64,000 nt of DNA from Harmothoe impar (GCA_947462335.1 OX381714.1:35426025-35490024); one strand, 5' to 3'. Numbered from the stretch's first letter, positions 1 to 10,230 are shown. The notes: generated from the letters alone by a model not told the origin. A program made the numbers and translations.

Positions 1-1525
1 TCGGTGGAGATGATCCGGCCCAAATAGACCATGGAGTTCACATTTCTTCGGCTTTAATGTCAAGCCATTGGACCGAATTCGTTCCAAAACCTCTCCGAGG
101 TTCAACGCACACTCTTCAAAAGTCTTGCCAAAGACAATGACATCATCCAAGTATACCAAACATTTGCGCCACAACAGATCACTCAGAAGAGTTTCCATCA
201 TAGCCTCAAAAGTGGCCGGGGCGTTGCACAACCCGAAGGGCATCAGCTCAAACTGATACAGTCCAATGTGACTTGTAAAAGCCGTTTTCTCTTTATCCTC
301 CTCCTTCATCCCGATCTGCCAATATCCGGACTGCAAATCAAGGGTGCAGAACCATTGGTTCCCACCCAAAGAGTCCAGAGTCTCATCAATCCGGGGGAGA
401 GGATATGCATTTTTCTTGGTTACCCCATTCAGGCGCCTATAGTCGATACAAAATCGGATAGACCCGTCCTTCTTAGTAACCATCTGGACCGGGCTGGACC
501 AGGGGCTAGTGCTAGGCACGATCACCTTCTGTTCCAACATGGTCTTCACTTGTTCCTCTACCACCGCTTTCTTACCCAAAGGCAAGCGTCGGTAAGGCAT
601 CTTGAAAGGCTGTGCATCACCCGTATTGATAGAATGCAACACTTTGTCGGTTCGGCCCAAAGGCTCCCCCTCCACCTGCCATGCATCCTGATACTTCACT
701 ACCAGCCTCCTTAGGGAATCGAGATCCCTCCGATCCGTCAAATCCGTTTCGGAGATCATTTTCTCAAGTCCCTCACTCAGAGCGGTCGGAGAAGGGTCAC
801 CCTTCATGCTCACCTGTCCAGCAGGCATCACTGCCTCACTGGTGAACACCTTCCCCAGTATTGTATCTTTCCTTAGATACTTCGGTTCCAACCCGGGGTT
901 AGAAACCGGCACTACGGTCCAAGCACCATCACCCACTAGGGTGTCCATGCCCGTCAAACCGATACTACCCAACATGGCCACATCCGGCTCCACAACTGCC
1001 TCTTCCTCTCTCCTAAGCCCCTTGCTTCGGACCAGCACGTCACACGTCTGTCCGGGAGGAATCTTTACAGTTTGGACCACCGTTGCCACTGTCGACACTT
1101 GTCGGAGCACACATTGCTCTACCGCACGGTACGGGTGCTCTATCAGGAGTACCCCTGTACCCGGATTCAGGACCGCGTCATACAACGCCGAAAAATCCAA
1201 TCCGAGTATACCGTCGTCTGCAATATCCGCAATGGTGGGAGAAGCCACATACTCCTTCCCTCCAATTCGGAGCGGTATGAACGCGCGCCCATACGTCTGC
1301 ATACTTGACCCATCGGCCGAACAGGCGTTTACCCTCGTTTTGAAGTTATCACGACTATCCGGCATAAGAGCATAGAAGTTAGAGGAGATAAAGGAGTGGC
1401 TAGCTCCCGTATCTACTAAAAATTCGCCCGCTCTACCGGCCACAGTAACAGACACATACCACCGCCTCCCCCCCAGCGGAGACGGGTTTACAGTAAAGCG
1501 TTTAAAATCCTTCGGAGCAGCCAAA
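1..1525 (-). pseudogene. Gypsy Pol fragment: aspartic protease and reverse transcriptase
   Basis: This is the pol polyprotein, cut by the window edge. Translated on the minus strand, a retropepsin site VDTGASHS lies near 1,395-1,420. Its second half ILGLDF is near 1,205-1,220. RT motifs follow: FCIDYRRLN near 440-460, PFGLCNAPATF near 205-245 and the catalytic YLDD box near 150-160. The thumb entry KPKKCEL is near 45-60. The expected continuation YLGRIIST is one frame off, which implies a single-base frameshift near position 30-40. I did not find other breaks between 1,525 and 40. An overlapping minus frame (1,894-1,526) bridges gag and protease and ends in a stop, so a programmed or mutational frame change there is possible. 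Assignment to Ty3/Gypsy is firm; the clade is not determined. Confidence 0.92.
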
Positions 1526-1818
1526 TCAAGGCCATGTTTCTTCAAATGGTCGAAACATGGATGATCCGGGGAAAGCTGGGTACACGGTGTCTGTGACAGC
1601 CGCAACTTCCTCGTTCCTATCCGTAATGGGCCTCCCTGCCTCATTGCCGGGCAACTGTTGGACTGGAATGTTAACCAGGCCGGCATCCGAGCCCCTCAAG
1701 CTCGAAGCCACCCCTGATTCCCTTCCTGCCTTCGGAATTTCACTAGGCTCTACCTCTCTGGTATGTTGGCGTACATCATATACAGGGGTCGTCCGCTCGC
1801 CTTCTCGGACCACCCCCT

Positions 1819-2550
1819 CTAGTTTCCCTCCTTTCCGGGAACTTTCGGAGTCGGAGCCGTACACTCCGCAGCAAAGTGACCGATCTCCAGGCACCTATAG
1901 CACTTGGCGGTCCGCCGATTGATCTTCCTCCGGTTGGGCTGTGTAGCCCCCTGAATGGAAGTCGTCATCTTCTCAAACAGCGATGTGAAAAACGCTGCGT
2001 CCATTATCGGAGCTTTTGGGTCCGATGATTCCTTCTTCGGAGGAGGGTTTCCACCCCCTTCCGGCTTCCTATTTTTCCACGGCGTTTTAGAGGAATTTCC
2101 ATTCCTCTTAAACTGAGCTGCAGAAGCTATCGCTCCCTCTTCCTCACTGCCCGAACCATCAGACTGCTCCGGAGAACACTCTATAATGGCCGAGGCCCGG
2201 GTGGGCACCCGGTCCCCTAACAGTGACTTCTTGAGAGCATGTATGTCGATGGCCTTAAAAAGGTCATCTAGTGACGTATCTGCTCTCCAGGTATCATACA
2301 CCACATGTTGTATTTCTGGGTCCCTCAGTCCAGCAACAAACTGAGAGAACAATTCCTTAGAGAATAAGGCATCATGGATTCCTGAAGCTGGATGTACCTT
2401 CTTCAGGAGTCTCATCAGTGCAAGTCCGAAAACCCTCGGGGCCTCGTTCTTGCCTTGCACTCGCTTCTTAAAAGCGACCATCGGGTCAATCCGAGCGGAG
2501 TCTCCGTATAGGGCCTTAGCGAGATGATCAGTGGTCAGCGCCATTCCCAC
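1819..2550 (-). pseudogene. Gypsy Gag, C-terminal capsid half and CCHC zinc knuckle
   Basis: This frame has the retrotransposon capsid C-terminal pattern, with a helical stretch ending in FVAGLRDPEIQ. A charged, Gly/Pro/Ser-rich linker follows. Near the end is one CCHC knuckle, CYRCLEIGHFAAEC (C-x2-C-x4-H-x4-C), which binds RNA in this family. The stop is at 1,819. Its upstream part (2,551-2,661) is foldback sequence rather than gag, so the apparent start there is not real. The N-terminal half of the same gag lies on the far side of the foldback at 3,056-4,981. The two pieces share strand and order, so this is one gene split by an insertion. Confidence 0.9.
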
Positions 2551-2677
2551 TGGTACTAGGTCTATTCCCAGTACCCACAGCAACCAGCTTAGCCAAATCT
2601 CGTGGCCGAGATTAGGGTACAAGTAAGGTGCAGGTATTGTGAATAGCTTGTAACTGGACAATACTCATATCACCTAG

Positions 2678-2749
2678 TCCTGGATAGTGTAGTGGTTAGC
2701 ACTGTGGACTCATGATGCAGGGTACCTGAGTTCAATTCTCTTCCAGGCA
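2678..2749 (+). repeat. tRNA-like sequence in left foldback arm (CAT anticodon position)
   Basis: The order matches a tRNA: a 5' half-stem CCTGGA pairing with a 3' TCCAGG, an A-box-like TAGTGTAGTGGTTAGCAC, a loop CTCATGA with CAT in the anticodon position, and a B-box-like GAGTTCAATTC. The anticodon stem is poorly paired. It ends in CA rather than an encoded CCA. This is a tRNA-derived repeat component, as in SINEs, and not a functional tRNA gene. Confidence 0.6.
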
Positions 2750-2861
2750 ATGCATGTTAATCAAATTTATAAGTAAAGCTATTTTGGAAACAGAATACAT
2801 TATTCATACTACTAAAGAAAATTTAGAAATATATATTTTTGGACATACTCTTATTTGGCCT

Positions 2862-2934
2862 GGTAGGGATTTGAACTTGGGCTCCCAGCATTATGAGTCC
2901 ACAGTGCTAACCACTACCCTATCCTGGACAAGGT
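2862..2934 (-). repeat. tRNA-like sequence in right foldback arm
   Basis: On the minus strand this repeats the left-arm pattern with A-box-like GGGTAGTGGTTAGCAC, loop CTCATAA and B-box-like AAGTTCAAATCCC. The acceptor ends do not pair well. It is the inverted partner of 2,678-2,749 and has diverged from it. Confidence 0.55.
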
Positions 2935-3055
2935 GATATGAGTATTGTCCAGTTACAAGCTATTCACAATACCTGCACCCTGCTTGTACCCTAATCTCGG
3001 CCACGAGATTTGGCTGAGCTGGTTCTTGCAGAGCAAAGGGTTATGATTGTTACCA

Positions 3056-4981
3056 GTGGTCCAAAAGGTGGAGCCACTGCATCTCGCTAATGCGGAATAG
3101 GATAGTTCCGATCTCTACCAGTTGTTTGAAAGTGCCGCGGGGTCCGCATTCATCTTTCCACTGCTCCACGGCCATCAGGCCATCCCCCAAGCGCAATCCC
3201 TTACAGACGTACGGAATTGCATCCTGTTGATCCCACCCACTGAGGTTGATGTCCTCAACGGTGGCTCCCAACCAATCTTCCCAAGAGTTTTTCTGCCAGT
3301 AGGGAAAAGGCTCGCTAGCAATGCGTCTAGCAGCGTTGGATGACCCCCTAATTTTAGAGGTTATCGCCAGGCATTTAGAAATGGAAGCCGAGGCGTCCTT
3401 TTCTGTACCCACATTGTGCAATCCGATCCCAGCTATTGCTGGGTTTGTATCGTACAACTCTTGCAACTCTGTACTCAGAATTGTTCTCCTTGGAGCCCTC
3501 CTCGGACTCTTTGCGCCCGGAGTCGTCCCCGGAGTAGCGCATCTGGTAGGCAAGTTATTCTGTCTCTCCAGATAGGTCTGGTAGGTACCATACGACACCA
3601 AATCCTTAGTGGGGTCCACACCTTGACTGAACCACCAATTTTTCTCCTGGTCAGTCATATACTGACACTGCTGGGCCAGAGCAAGCAATCGCTGATGCGC
3701 CGCTTTCTCTTTTTCCAGTTCCTTGGCCTGTCTCTCAGCCTCCTCCTCTTGCTGTGCCTCCGCCAATTTAGCTTTCGCAGCTTCACCGGCCGCTCGGAGC
3801 CCTTCTTGTCGAGCTCTCAAAACCGCCGCCTCCTGCTCTGCTAATTCCTCAGCGAGGGCTGCATTTTCCTTCATGCGTTCTTGTTGCTGCTCAAGAGCAG
3901 CCTGCTGTTTGCGATACACATCTCGCCTCTCCAATTCCAAGTTTTTCTGTTCATGGAACAGTATGTTTGCTTGGCATTCTCGCCATTGCGACAAACTCGA
4001 GGGAGTTAAGTCGGTCTTGGCCGCCTTATCTTGTTCGGATGCTTTCTTCAAGCGTTCCGAATCCAGTTGCTGCTCATCCAGTTTCAACTGAGAACGTGGA
4101 CTCCGCACCAACTCCGATAATGACCTTCCCCTGCCCGCCGTGTTTACACATGTCGGAGCCGAAAAGACCTGCTTCGGAATTGGACGGATACCACTGATAC
4201 CCACCCTAGGTGAGTAATCACTCGCCCCACCTCTACCCCTTGCCCGGCCAACTTTTAGTGGTCGTCCTGGCGTTGAAGTAGACAAGGCACCTTCTACAGT
4301 CATCCCACGTCCCATAGGAAGATTTGGGGTGTCTGTAAAACTCCTGTAATGAGGACCTTTCGGACTGTCATTATCCGCGGAAGCGTACGAGGTACTGCTA
4401 TCCTGTATACTCTCCCTGGTCTCTGACAAAAACTGCTCCAAAGAACTTCTTTTTGCCTTCAGAATGTCACATTCTGACACTAGACTTCGGCGAGCCTCCC
4501 GTAAGTCTTCAGTGTCTCGAACAAGTTCTGATCGGGTCTCCTCTGCTTCATGGATGACGGCATCTCGGGCCGCACAAATCTGATTCAGCTCAGTGTTTGC
4601 CTGAACAAAGTCGGAACGGAGTCCCTGTAGATCAGCCTGTTTCTGATCGAACTCCACTCGAACCCTGCTAAGGGATTGCACCAGCTTCTCGTTCTCCTCC
4701 AACAAAGTTGAAAGCCTTGCGTCTTTCTCCTTGATTTTGGAAGCTCTATGTGTGACTGCACCTTCCAATGCAATCAGACTGCTTTTCCATTCATTCGACT
4801 GTTTCTGAATGGTCAACAACTCCATTTGGGCCATTTGCACATGCTCCTGTATTCTGGCCTCTCTCATGTCGTCGAAACGACGTTCCTCCAAGATGGTAGC
4901 CCTCCGTGGATTCGGAGCGGCTGATCTTGACCCACCAACGTTGAACATTGACAGGCTCATTTCATCTAATGAGCAATTCAT
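3056..4981 (-). pseudogene. Gypsy Gag, N-terminal coiled-coil region and start of capsid
   Basis: The first ATG in the frame is at 4,981; the frame is open further upstream to about 5,141 but without an ATG. Two long heptad-rich coiled coils are visible, near residues 40-190 and 300-440 of the frame. The second is rich in Glu, Ala and Gln. Between them lies a basic Gly/Arg/Ser/Pro linker with GRARGRGG. The last 130 residues resemble the capsid N-terminal domain, with a WLGATVEDINLSGW pattern. The frame stops just inside the foldback at 3,050. Extended coiled coils are unusual for a Ty3/Gypsy gag. The C-terminal half follows at 2,550-1,819. Confidence 0.85.
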
Positions 4982-5176
4982 TATTTCGGGACCTTTGTAT
5001 CCCAAAAATGCGCTTGTTCTGGATGGAACATTCGCACTCCTGCGGGTATCTGCCTCCTTGACGGCATCTAACCCCTCCGGTGATAAGGCTGGCGCCTCAT
5101 CGGGAGACCTCGCTGCTCCGTCCAGAGCAGGAGGTCTGCGCTACTGCACAGGCTAACCTGCGTTTCACTCAGAACT

Positions 5177-5190
5177 GGTCACGGCACCAG
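5177..5190 (-). promoter_or_regulatory. Primer-binding site of the Gypsy element
   Basis: Immediately 3' of the LTR on the minus strand lies CTGGTGCCGTGACC, a form typical of tRNA primer-binding sites in LTR retroelements. I did not assign the tRNA. Its position fixes the inner LTR boundary. Confidence 0.7.
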
Positions 5191-5627
5191 TGTAATAAAC
5201 GATACTTTGTCTCTTTATGATATTGGTAGAGTATCAATTAAAGAACAAAGTCGACACAGTTCGGATCAAGTGTTACAGGTTGCAAATCGGGTTTATTCAG
5301 AAAACCTAGACAAGCAGTATCTATGTGTGCAAACTCCCTATAGAGTTCGGAACGGGTCAGTAGGCGAATCAGCCGTAATGATCACGGGGTCTCCTTACCA
5401 GCGTGGCTCAGAGTAACCGACGAGTACCGCCAGATGCTGGGTATATATAGGCAGCCAGCCTGCGCGCGCACACGCAGACCGGAAGCCTATAGCGACCTCT
5501 GTCCATACCCCAAGCCCAGGGTAGGTGCTGCCACCTACCGTCGGACTGAAGGGTTCGGACTGAGCTCGCAACACAACATCCAACAGCACTCGTCATATAA
5601 CATACCCGTATAACCCTAGCCCCTACA
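5191..5627 (-). repeat. 5' LTR of the Gypsy element (437 bp)
   Basis: On the minus strand it starts TGTAGGGGC and ends TTTATTACA, with the TG...CA ends of LTRs. A TATA-like CTATATATA lies near 5,443-5,452 and an AATAAA polyadenylation signal near 5,289-5,294, in the order expected for a U3-R-U5 unit. The outer end abuts the PLE reading frame at 5,628. The second LTR is outside the window, so its identity to this one cannot be checked. Confidence 0.8.
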
Positions 5628-5937
5628 CTTGGATGACATTCAGAAAATGTTTTGTGTCTTTCAGGTAGCTAGGTATGTGTTTCAGTGTAGGTTGAAGGGC
5701 ACATTCTATGGTGCCTGAAATGATATCAGTGGGGCTGTTTATGGCTGAGACTATGGGTCTACCCGGGTTGTTTGGTTTGTGGATTTTGGGTAACATGTAG
5801 AAAGGGGAGGTCCTGATGTTGATTGGTAGAAGTTTGTCCACACTCCCTTGTGGTAGTTCTCCCAAGTTGACTAGAGTGGTCAACTTTTCTCTGAGTGATA
5901 TAGTTATGGACGGTGTTCTGTCGTAGTGAGTTTCCAT
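5628..5937 (-). pseudogene. Penelope-like reverse transcriptase, mid fragment
   Basis: This carries the PLE finger/palm segment. FYMLPKIHKPNNPGRPIVS is a hallmark of Penelope RTs. It is followed by SPTDIISGTIE and LKDTKHFLNVI, and the frame then ends exactly where the Gypsy LTR begins. A stop in frame just upstream (near 5,942) and the neighbouring transposon end show that it is not translated as part of an intact protein. It continues the block at 10,490-11,514. Confidence 0.88.
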
Positions 5938-6234
5938 GTATTAGTCCAGTTGCCAGAACTGGCCTATGTACCTGAACCTTGCAGCGAACGACGTACGGAG
6001 GGTTTTTGGTGATTCTGGCTCGTGAGACCTCACTGAACAAAATCCCACACGATGCCAAGCTGGCACCGCCGGGGAAATTCCGTAAAAGACGTTTTTCCAA
6101 AATGGCTCCCGGGAAAATGATGACATTCAGAAAAATGGATATCTCTGCTGTTTGTAGGTCTAGAATTTTGATTTCAACAATAAAGGATATGTTTACAAGG
6201 TCATACGTTCATAATATGTCCATATGAAAGTGAT

Positions 6235-6256
6235 TCAAGGTCAAGGTCAAGGTCAA
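6235..6256 (+). promoter_or_regulatory. Tandem TCAAGGTCA half-sites, left TIR
   Basis: Three head-to-tail AAGGTC units give overlapping TCAAGGTCA sequences. This is the extended half-site bound by monomeric nuclear receptors (NR5A/FTZ-F1 and ERR types). Similar clusters lie at 6,363-6,392, 6,485-6,500 and 7,661-7,677. The match is exact at sequence level; binding is inferred. A simple hexamer repeat is the null explanation. Confidence 0.5.
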
Positions 6257-6838
6257 TTTTGAGGTCAAACTTCATTTTCCTGTATTTTTCATTAGAATCA
6301 ACTGAATAACAAGTATATAATGCTAAATAGTATTACCATAGGCATATAAAAGGTCGAATGACTCAAGGTCAAGGTCAAGGTCAAAGTCAAATCAAAGATT
6401 GAACCTCCAATTTAGGTATTTTTGATAGAAATGACATGTATATAATGCTAGATACTATTTTCATAACCATATTAAGTATTACAAATCTCAAGGTGAAGGT
6501 CATGATTAAGGTGAAATACTTTTTTTGCACATATTTGATAAATACAATACAGTAAAACTTGGTTACAACAAACTTCCCTACAACGAATTTTGGTTACAAC
6601 AAACAATATGCCTGGTCCCGATTTTCACCCATACATTTCTATAGTAAAGTAACTTGGCTATAACGAAGTGCTGTTGGTATAAACTTGGTTATAACAAACT
6701 ATTTTTTTACATTCAGAAATACAATTAACAATTTTCCTAGTGAAATTACTGTAATTTAGTACAGAATTCCAAAGAAAACAAGTTCTTGTAACCCCCATGT
6801 AGAAAGAGTACTCTTATTGGCAAGCATTATGCTTAGTG

Positions 6839-6955
6839 AGATGTCCCTACACTAGGGAGATGTCCCTACACTAGGCAGATGTCCCTACACTAGGCAGATG
6901 TCCCTACACTAGGCAGATGTCCCTACACTAGGCAGATGTCCCTACACTAAGGGAG
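6839..6955 (+). repeat. Minisatellite, 19-bp unit, about six copies
   Basis: The unit is AGATGTCCCTACACTAGGC, repeated about six times with a GGG variant at the edges. It lies inside the pogo-like MITE. Confidence 0.9.
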
Positions 6956-6967
6956 ATATCCACTCTG

Positions 6968-7345
6968 GTGCTGGGCGACTGAGGGAGGTGTAGGGCGACT
7001 GTGGGAGGTGCAGGGCTTCTCTGCCCGGCCTACCCCGCCCCTAGCAAGCTGTGGGAGGTGTAAGGCGACTGTGGGAGGGCATCTTTACCCCCCCCCCCAC
7101 CACCACCACCTACCCGGCCTCCTCTGGCACCTAGGCGGCTGTAGGGGGTAGTGGGCGACTGTGGGAGGTGTAGGCACGACTGTGGGAGGTGTAGGGCGAC
7201 TGTGGGAGGTGTAGGCACGACTGTGGGAGGTGTAGGGCGACTGTGGGAGGTGTAGGGCGACTGTGGGAGGTGAAGGGCTTCCCCACCCTTGGCAAGCTGT
7301 GCGAGCTGGTGGGCGACTGTGGGAGGTGTAGGGCTTCTCTACCTG
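6968..7345 (+). repeat. Minisatellite, ~20-bp G-rich unit, irregular
   Basis: The unit is GGCGACTGTGGGAGGTGTA, with CAC insertions and gaps. It is interrupted by C/T-rich blocks such as the poly-C near 7,088-7,098. The open frames on the opposite strand (proline/threonine/serine repeats) come only from this array. Confidence 0.9.
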
Positions 7346-7744
7346 CCCCCCCCCCATATCATAAAATCGTTGCTTAGCCAAATATAATTCCTAAGATAAA
7401 TAAACACAAGTCACAGCTTCTTATAACTGTCCTTGCAATAGCCTCTTATGTTTGTACCGGTAGTATAATAGGTGGATATTGAAGCATATTTAGCATCACT
7501 AAACCCCATTGAAATGCTGGACTTGGTTATAACGAAATTTGGTTATAACGAATTTTTTACCTGGTCCCAAGGGATTCGTTATAACCAAGTTTTACTGTAT
7601 AAACAAATATCATGTCTATGATGTATTTCCTATCCTGATGATATCATTCACAATGAACCAATGTCAAGGTCAAGGTCATGCGCAACGTCAGTTAGTCAAT
7701 ATGATTTACTGGCAACCAATGGTATTTTAATAATATGTTGATGA

Positions 7745-9708
7745 ACCTTGGCACCCCATAATGGATCCAATTCACCTAGAGGTGGACAGTCACTGGACCT
7801 CTTCAACCATTATCATTGGGTCTGCAGCCAAATACCGTGAAGACATGGGCTCTTGGCATTCAATGGAATGCTGATCAAAGATGTTGATGACATGCTTGAT
7901 GTCACCATCAATCCCTCTGGGCACAAAGAGGAGTTGAATAGAAGGATAACTTCCGACGCAAAAGACAGAAGTAACATCAAGAACAAGTTGGGGTAATCAA
8001 TAAATCCGCTGGAACCAGCAAGTCATCCCCTGGGAGGAATTGTACACGTTGTGACAGGAAGGATCGTCAATGATGTGAATGTGGACAATTCAGTAGCTAT
8101 GGGAGAGGAGATGATGACTGAATTTGTGAAGGGCTGGCCAGACAGCTTCAACAAACCACTACCAAAACGTGTAAAAACAATGCATGATGCAAAGCCACAT
8201 GTTGGAATAAACTTGCCAAAAACCTACAACAGCACTGCCATATACATACACGTTGTTGGCCTGGCAGGCTTCAGGTCGAGATCTAGACTTAAAGAATGTG
8301 CTCTCCTATGAATTAGCAGCTGTACCAATCTCCCTGTTCACTGAAATTGGTGATTTGCAGATTCCAACAAATAAGGATACATTGAAGAACAAATTGAAAG
8401 TGGAAGTTCCTGCAGAGAATATTCCCAAACCAACAGATATCATCATTGATGGTTGTGCCATGTTGTGGGTTGTGCACTTGCCATCAAATGGGACTGTAAA
8501 AGCTTGCATCGACAATATTGTTGAATATATTGAGAGGAAACTGAAAATGGCCAATGTGTACCTTATGTTTGATAGATACCTTGACTTCAGCATCAAATCG
8601 GCCACTCGCTGTTGGCGGAGCACGGAAGCAAGAAGAAGACATCAACTCTCCTGCAATATGCAGCTACCTCCTTGTAGGGTCACACTCAGCTCTTTACATT
8701 TAAGGTCCAGCTGATTCAGTTGATTGTGAGTGAAATTGTGGTTTGCAAAGAGGAACTTCAAACAGGTCAGCAAAAGCTCTTGGCTACAGGCCAAAATGGT
8801 GATCCCTTTGAATTCCCTGATGATATTTGCATTCAAAGAGCGGACATGAGGACCACACACGAGGAAGCTGATATCATAATGGTTCAGCAAATTTTGTGGA
8901 TCACCAATGGGAATGAAGAATGCAACATCAAAGTGATTGCTGATGTGTTTGTGCTTCTCCTTTACTATTGCAAGAAGTATAGCTTAAAATGCTGCATAGT
9001 CATGGGAACAAAAGGACAGGAAATATGTTGACATTAAAGCTACAGTGCAGAAACACAAACAAATGATACCAAGTCTACCTGCCGTACACTCATTGTCAGG
9101 ATGTGACACTGTAGCACAGTGCTGGGGGACTGGGAAGGCCAAGGTGGTTACATTTCCCCAAACAGGAGCTCAAAATGGACTTACTGGGGAATGTAGCTGC
9201 AAACATTCCAGACATCATAAAGGAATCAACAACCTTCATGGCAGCCTGCTATGGCCATCCAGATGTTTACAACCTAACCTCTCTGCGATTCAAAGTATGG
9301 ACGGGAAAGACAGGAAGAGCAAGTTTGGTGTCATCCCCGAAACTGATGTCTCTCCCACCTACCTTTGAGGCATTCAAACTCAATGTGCAAAGAGCACACT
9401 TCCAAGCCTGCATATGGCTTAATTGCCATGATCTTGATCCCCCAAATATGGATCCTGAGCAGTATGGCTGGGCCAAGGAAAGAGCCAATAAAACACTGAT
9501 GCCTATTATGACCCCTAAGAACACACTGCCAGCTGCTGAGTACATTCTAAAGCTGATCAAGTACTCATACGAAAACTGTACCACAGCCAAATGTACATGT
9601 GCAACAGCACGGCTGCAGTGCAGTGTGTTCTGCAAGTGCGAAGGTGGGGAAGGGTTCCGAAACCCAGTTTCTCAGATGACGAACCAAATTGATTTCAATG
9701 TTCATTAA
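7745..9708 (+). pseudogene. Transposon ORF resembling a FEN/XPG-like nuclease with Cys-rich tail, decayed
   Basis: Homology is split over several frames: 8,051-8,290, 8,270-8,714, 8,720-9,025, then one frame over to 9,708. At least three frameshifts or stops exist. Visible blocks in order: IIIDGCAMLWVV near 8,440-8,475, MFDRYLDFSIKSATR near 8,566-8,602, THEEADIIMVQQI near 8,857-8,897, a hydrophobic strand ADVFVLLLYY near 8,939-8,968, LSGCDTV near 9,091-9,111 and GTGKAK just after. A tail C-x-C-x6-C-x3-C-x-C follows near 9,592-9,640. The EEAD, D-V and SGCDT-GKGK order parallels the acidic motifs and the DNA-binding turn of FEN/XPG nucleases; that reading is mine. I recall similar predicted proteins, common in aquatic animal genomes, with extra aspartates before the D-V strand; here they look deleted in frame. 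It probably served the surrounding transposon. Confidence 0.6.
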
Positions 9709-9722
9709 ACTGTTTGTTCCTA

Positions 9723-9819
9723 CCCAGTGGGCACAGAGCGTTGAATCAACATTGATAAATGGTTGTCAATGTTGATTCAATGTTAATTCAACATTGAGCA
9801 CAATTGTGTGCCCACTGGG
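9723..9819. mobile_element. 97-bp palindromic MITE, TA target site
   Basis: The ends are CCCAGTGGGCACA and TGTGCCCACTGGG. TA flanks both sides (9,721-9,722 and 9,820-9,821). The interior repeats TTGAATCAACATTGA-like blocks in both orientations. A diverged fragment of the same family lies at about 62,078-62,130. Confidence 0.85.
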
Positions 9820-10070
9820 TATATTGACCTTGATCTTTTAGTTGATTATCTAATTTAGTGAAGAATAATACTTAATTAACAGAATGTATTTTTCATATTC
9901 TGATTAATCTAAAGGTAAAAAGTAAGCTAATCAGTAACATGACCTTGACCTTGAGAAATATTACCTCTTATATCTGTATGGTAAGAGCCTGTGACATTAT
10001 GGACATGTAATAGATTGGACCCACTAGTGATTCAAGTGAAAAATTGCTAAATTGAAAACTTAATCATTGA

Positions 10071-10074
10071 TTTG

Positions 10075-10105
<31 letters not shown>

Positions 10106-10230
10106 TCTTGAATCATTTGACCTTCAATATGCCTCTGATAATAATATCTAGCATTATATAGTTGATTTTAATGAAAAATACAGGAAAATAAAGTTTGACC
10201 TCTAAATTGACCTTGACCTTGACCTTGAAT
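10071..10230 (-). promoter_or_regulatory. Tandem TCAAGGTCA half-sites, right TIR
   Basis: On the minus strand there are about six consecutive AAGGTC units near 10,071-10,107 and three near 10,207-10,230. They mirror the left-arm clusters. A further pair is at 9,939-9,955. Confidence 0.5.

Larger units (their letters stand above)
2551..3055. mobile_element. 505-bp foldback element with tRNA-like arms, inserted in gag
   Basis: The ends are CACTGGTA at the left and TACCAGTG at the right. About 200 bp inward from each end reads as the inverse complement of the other; examples are the matched stretches around 2,585-2,676 and 2,930-3,025. Only about 110 bp in the centre (2,751-2,861) is unpaired. 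Each arm contains a tRNA-like sequence, in opposite orientation. The element interrupts the capsid region of a Gypsy gag, so it is younger than that copy. I could not recognise a clear target-site duplication. It encodes no protein and must be non-autonomous. Confidence 0.85.
1..5627 (-). mobile_element. Ty3/Gypsy LTR retrotransposon, 5' part (LTR, gag, protease, RT)
   Basis: Read on the minus strand the order is LTR (5,627-5,191), primer-binding site, coiled-coil gag with a CCHC knuckle, aspartic protease and reverse transcriptase. This is Ty3/Gypsy order. RNase H, integrase and the 3' LTR would lie beyond position 1. The LTR abuts a Penelope-like RT reading frame, so this element inserted into an older PLE. 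It looks inactive: gag is interrupted by a 505-bp foldback and pol has a frameshift near position 35. The target-site duplication cannot be tested because the far end is missing. Confidence 0.93.
6550..7597. mobile_element. Pogo/Tigger-like non-autonomous element, TA target site
   Basis: Its ends are CAGTAAAACTTGGTTACAAC at the left and the inverse at the right, flanked by TA at 6,548-6,549 and 7,598-7,599. The subterminal regions repeat TTGGTTATAACGAA-like blocks in both orientations, as in pogo/Tigger elements. There is no transposase; the interior is two minisatellites. It is nested in the long-TIR transposon. Confidence 0.8.

Noticed and set aside
806..1375. Long plus-strand frames opposite pol (806-1,375, 268-714)
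   Set aside because: They are antisense shadows of the Gypsy protease and RT, whose motifs are read on the minus strand.
2678..2749. A functional tRNA-Met gene
   Set aside because: The anticodon stem is poorly paired and the sequence lies in a foldback element with an inverted partner; it is tRNA-derived repeat DNA.
3321..4197. Several plus-strand frames across the gag region
   Set aside because: They are complements of the coiled-coil gag and have no independent signal.
7030..7381. Pro/Thr/Ser-rich minus frames
   Set aside because: They are a translation of the G-rich minisatellite.
6235..10230. AAGGTC clusters as a CRISPR-like array
   Set aside because: The units are six bases, directly abutting, without spacers.
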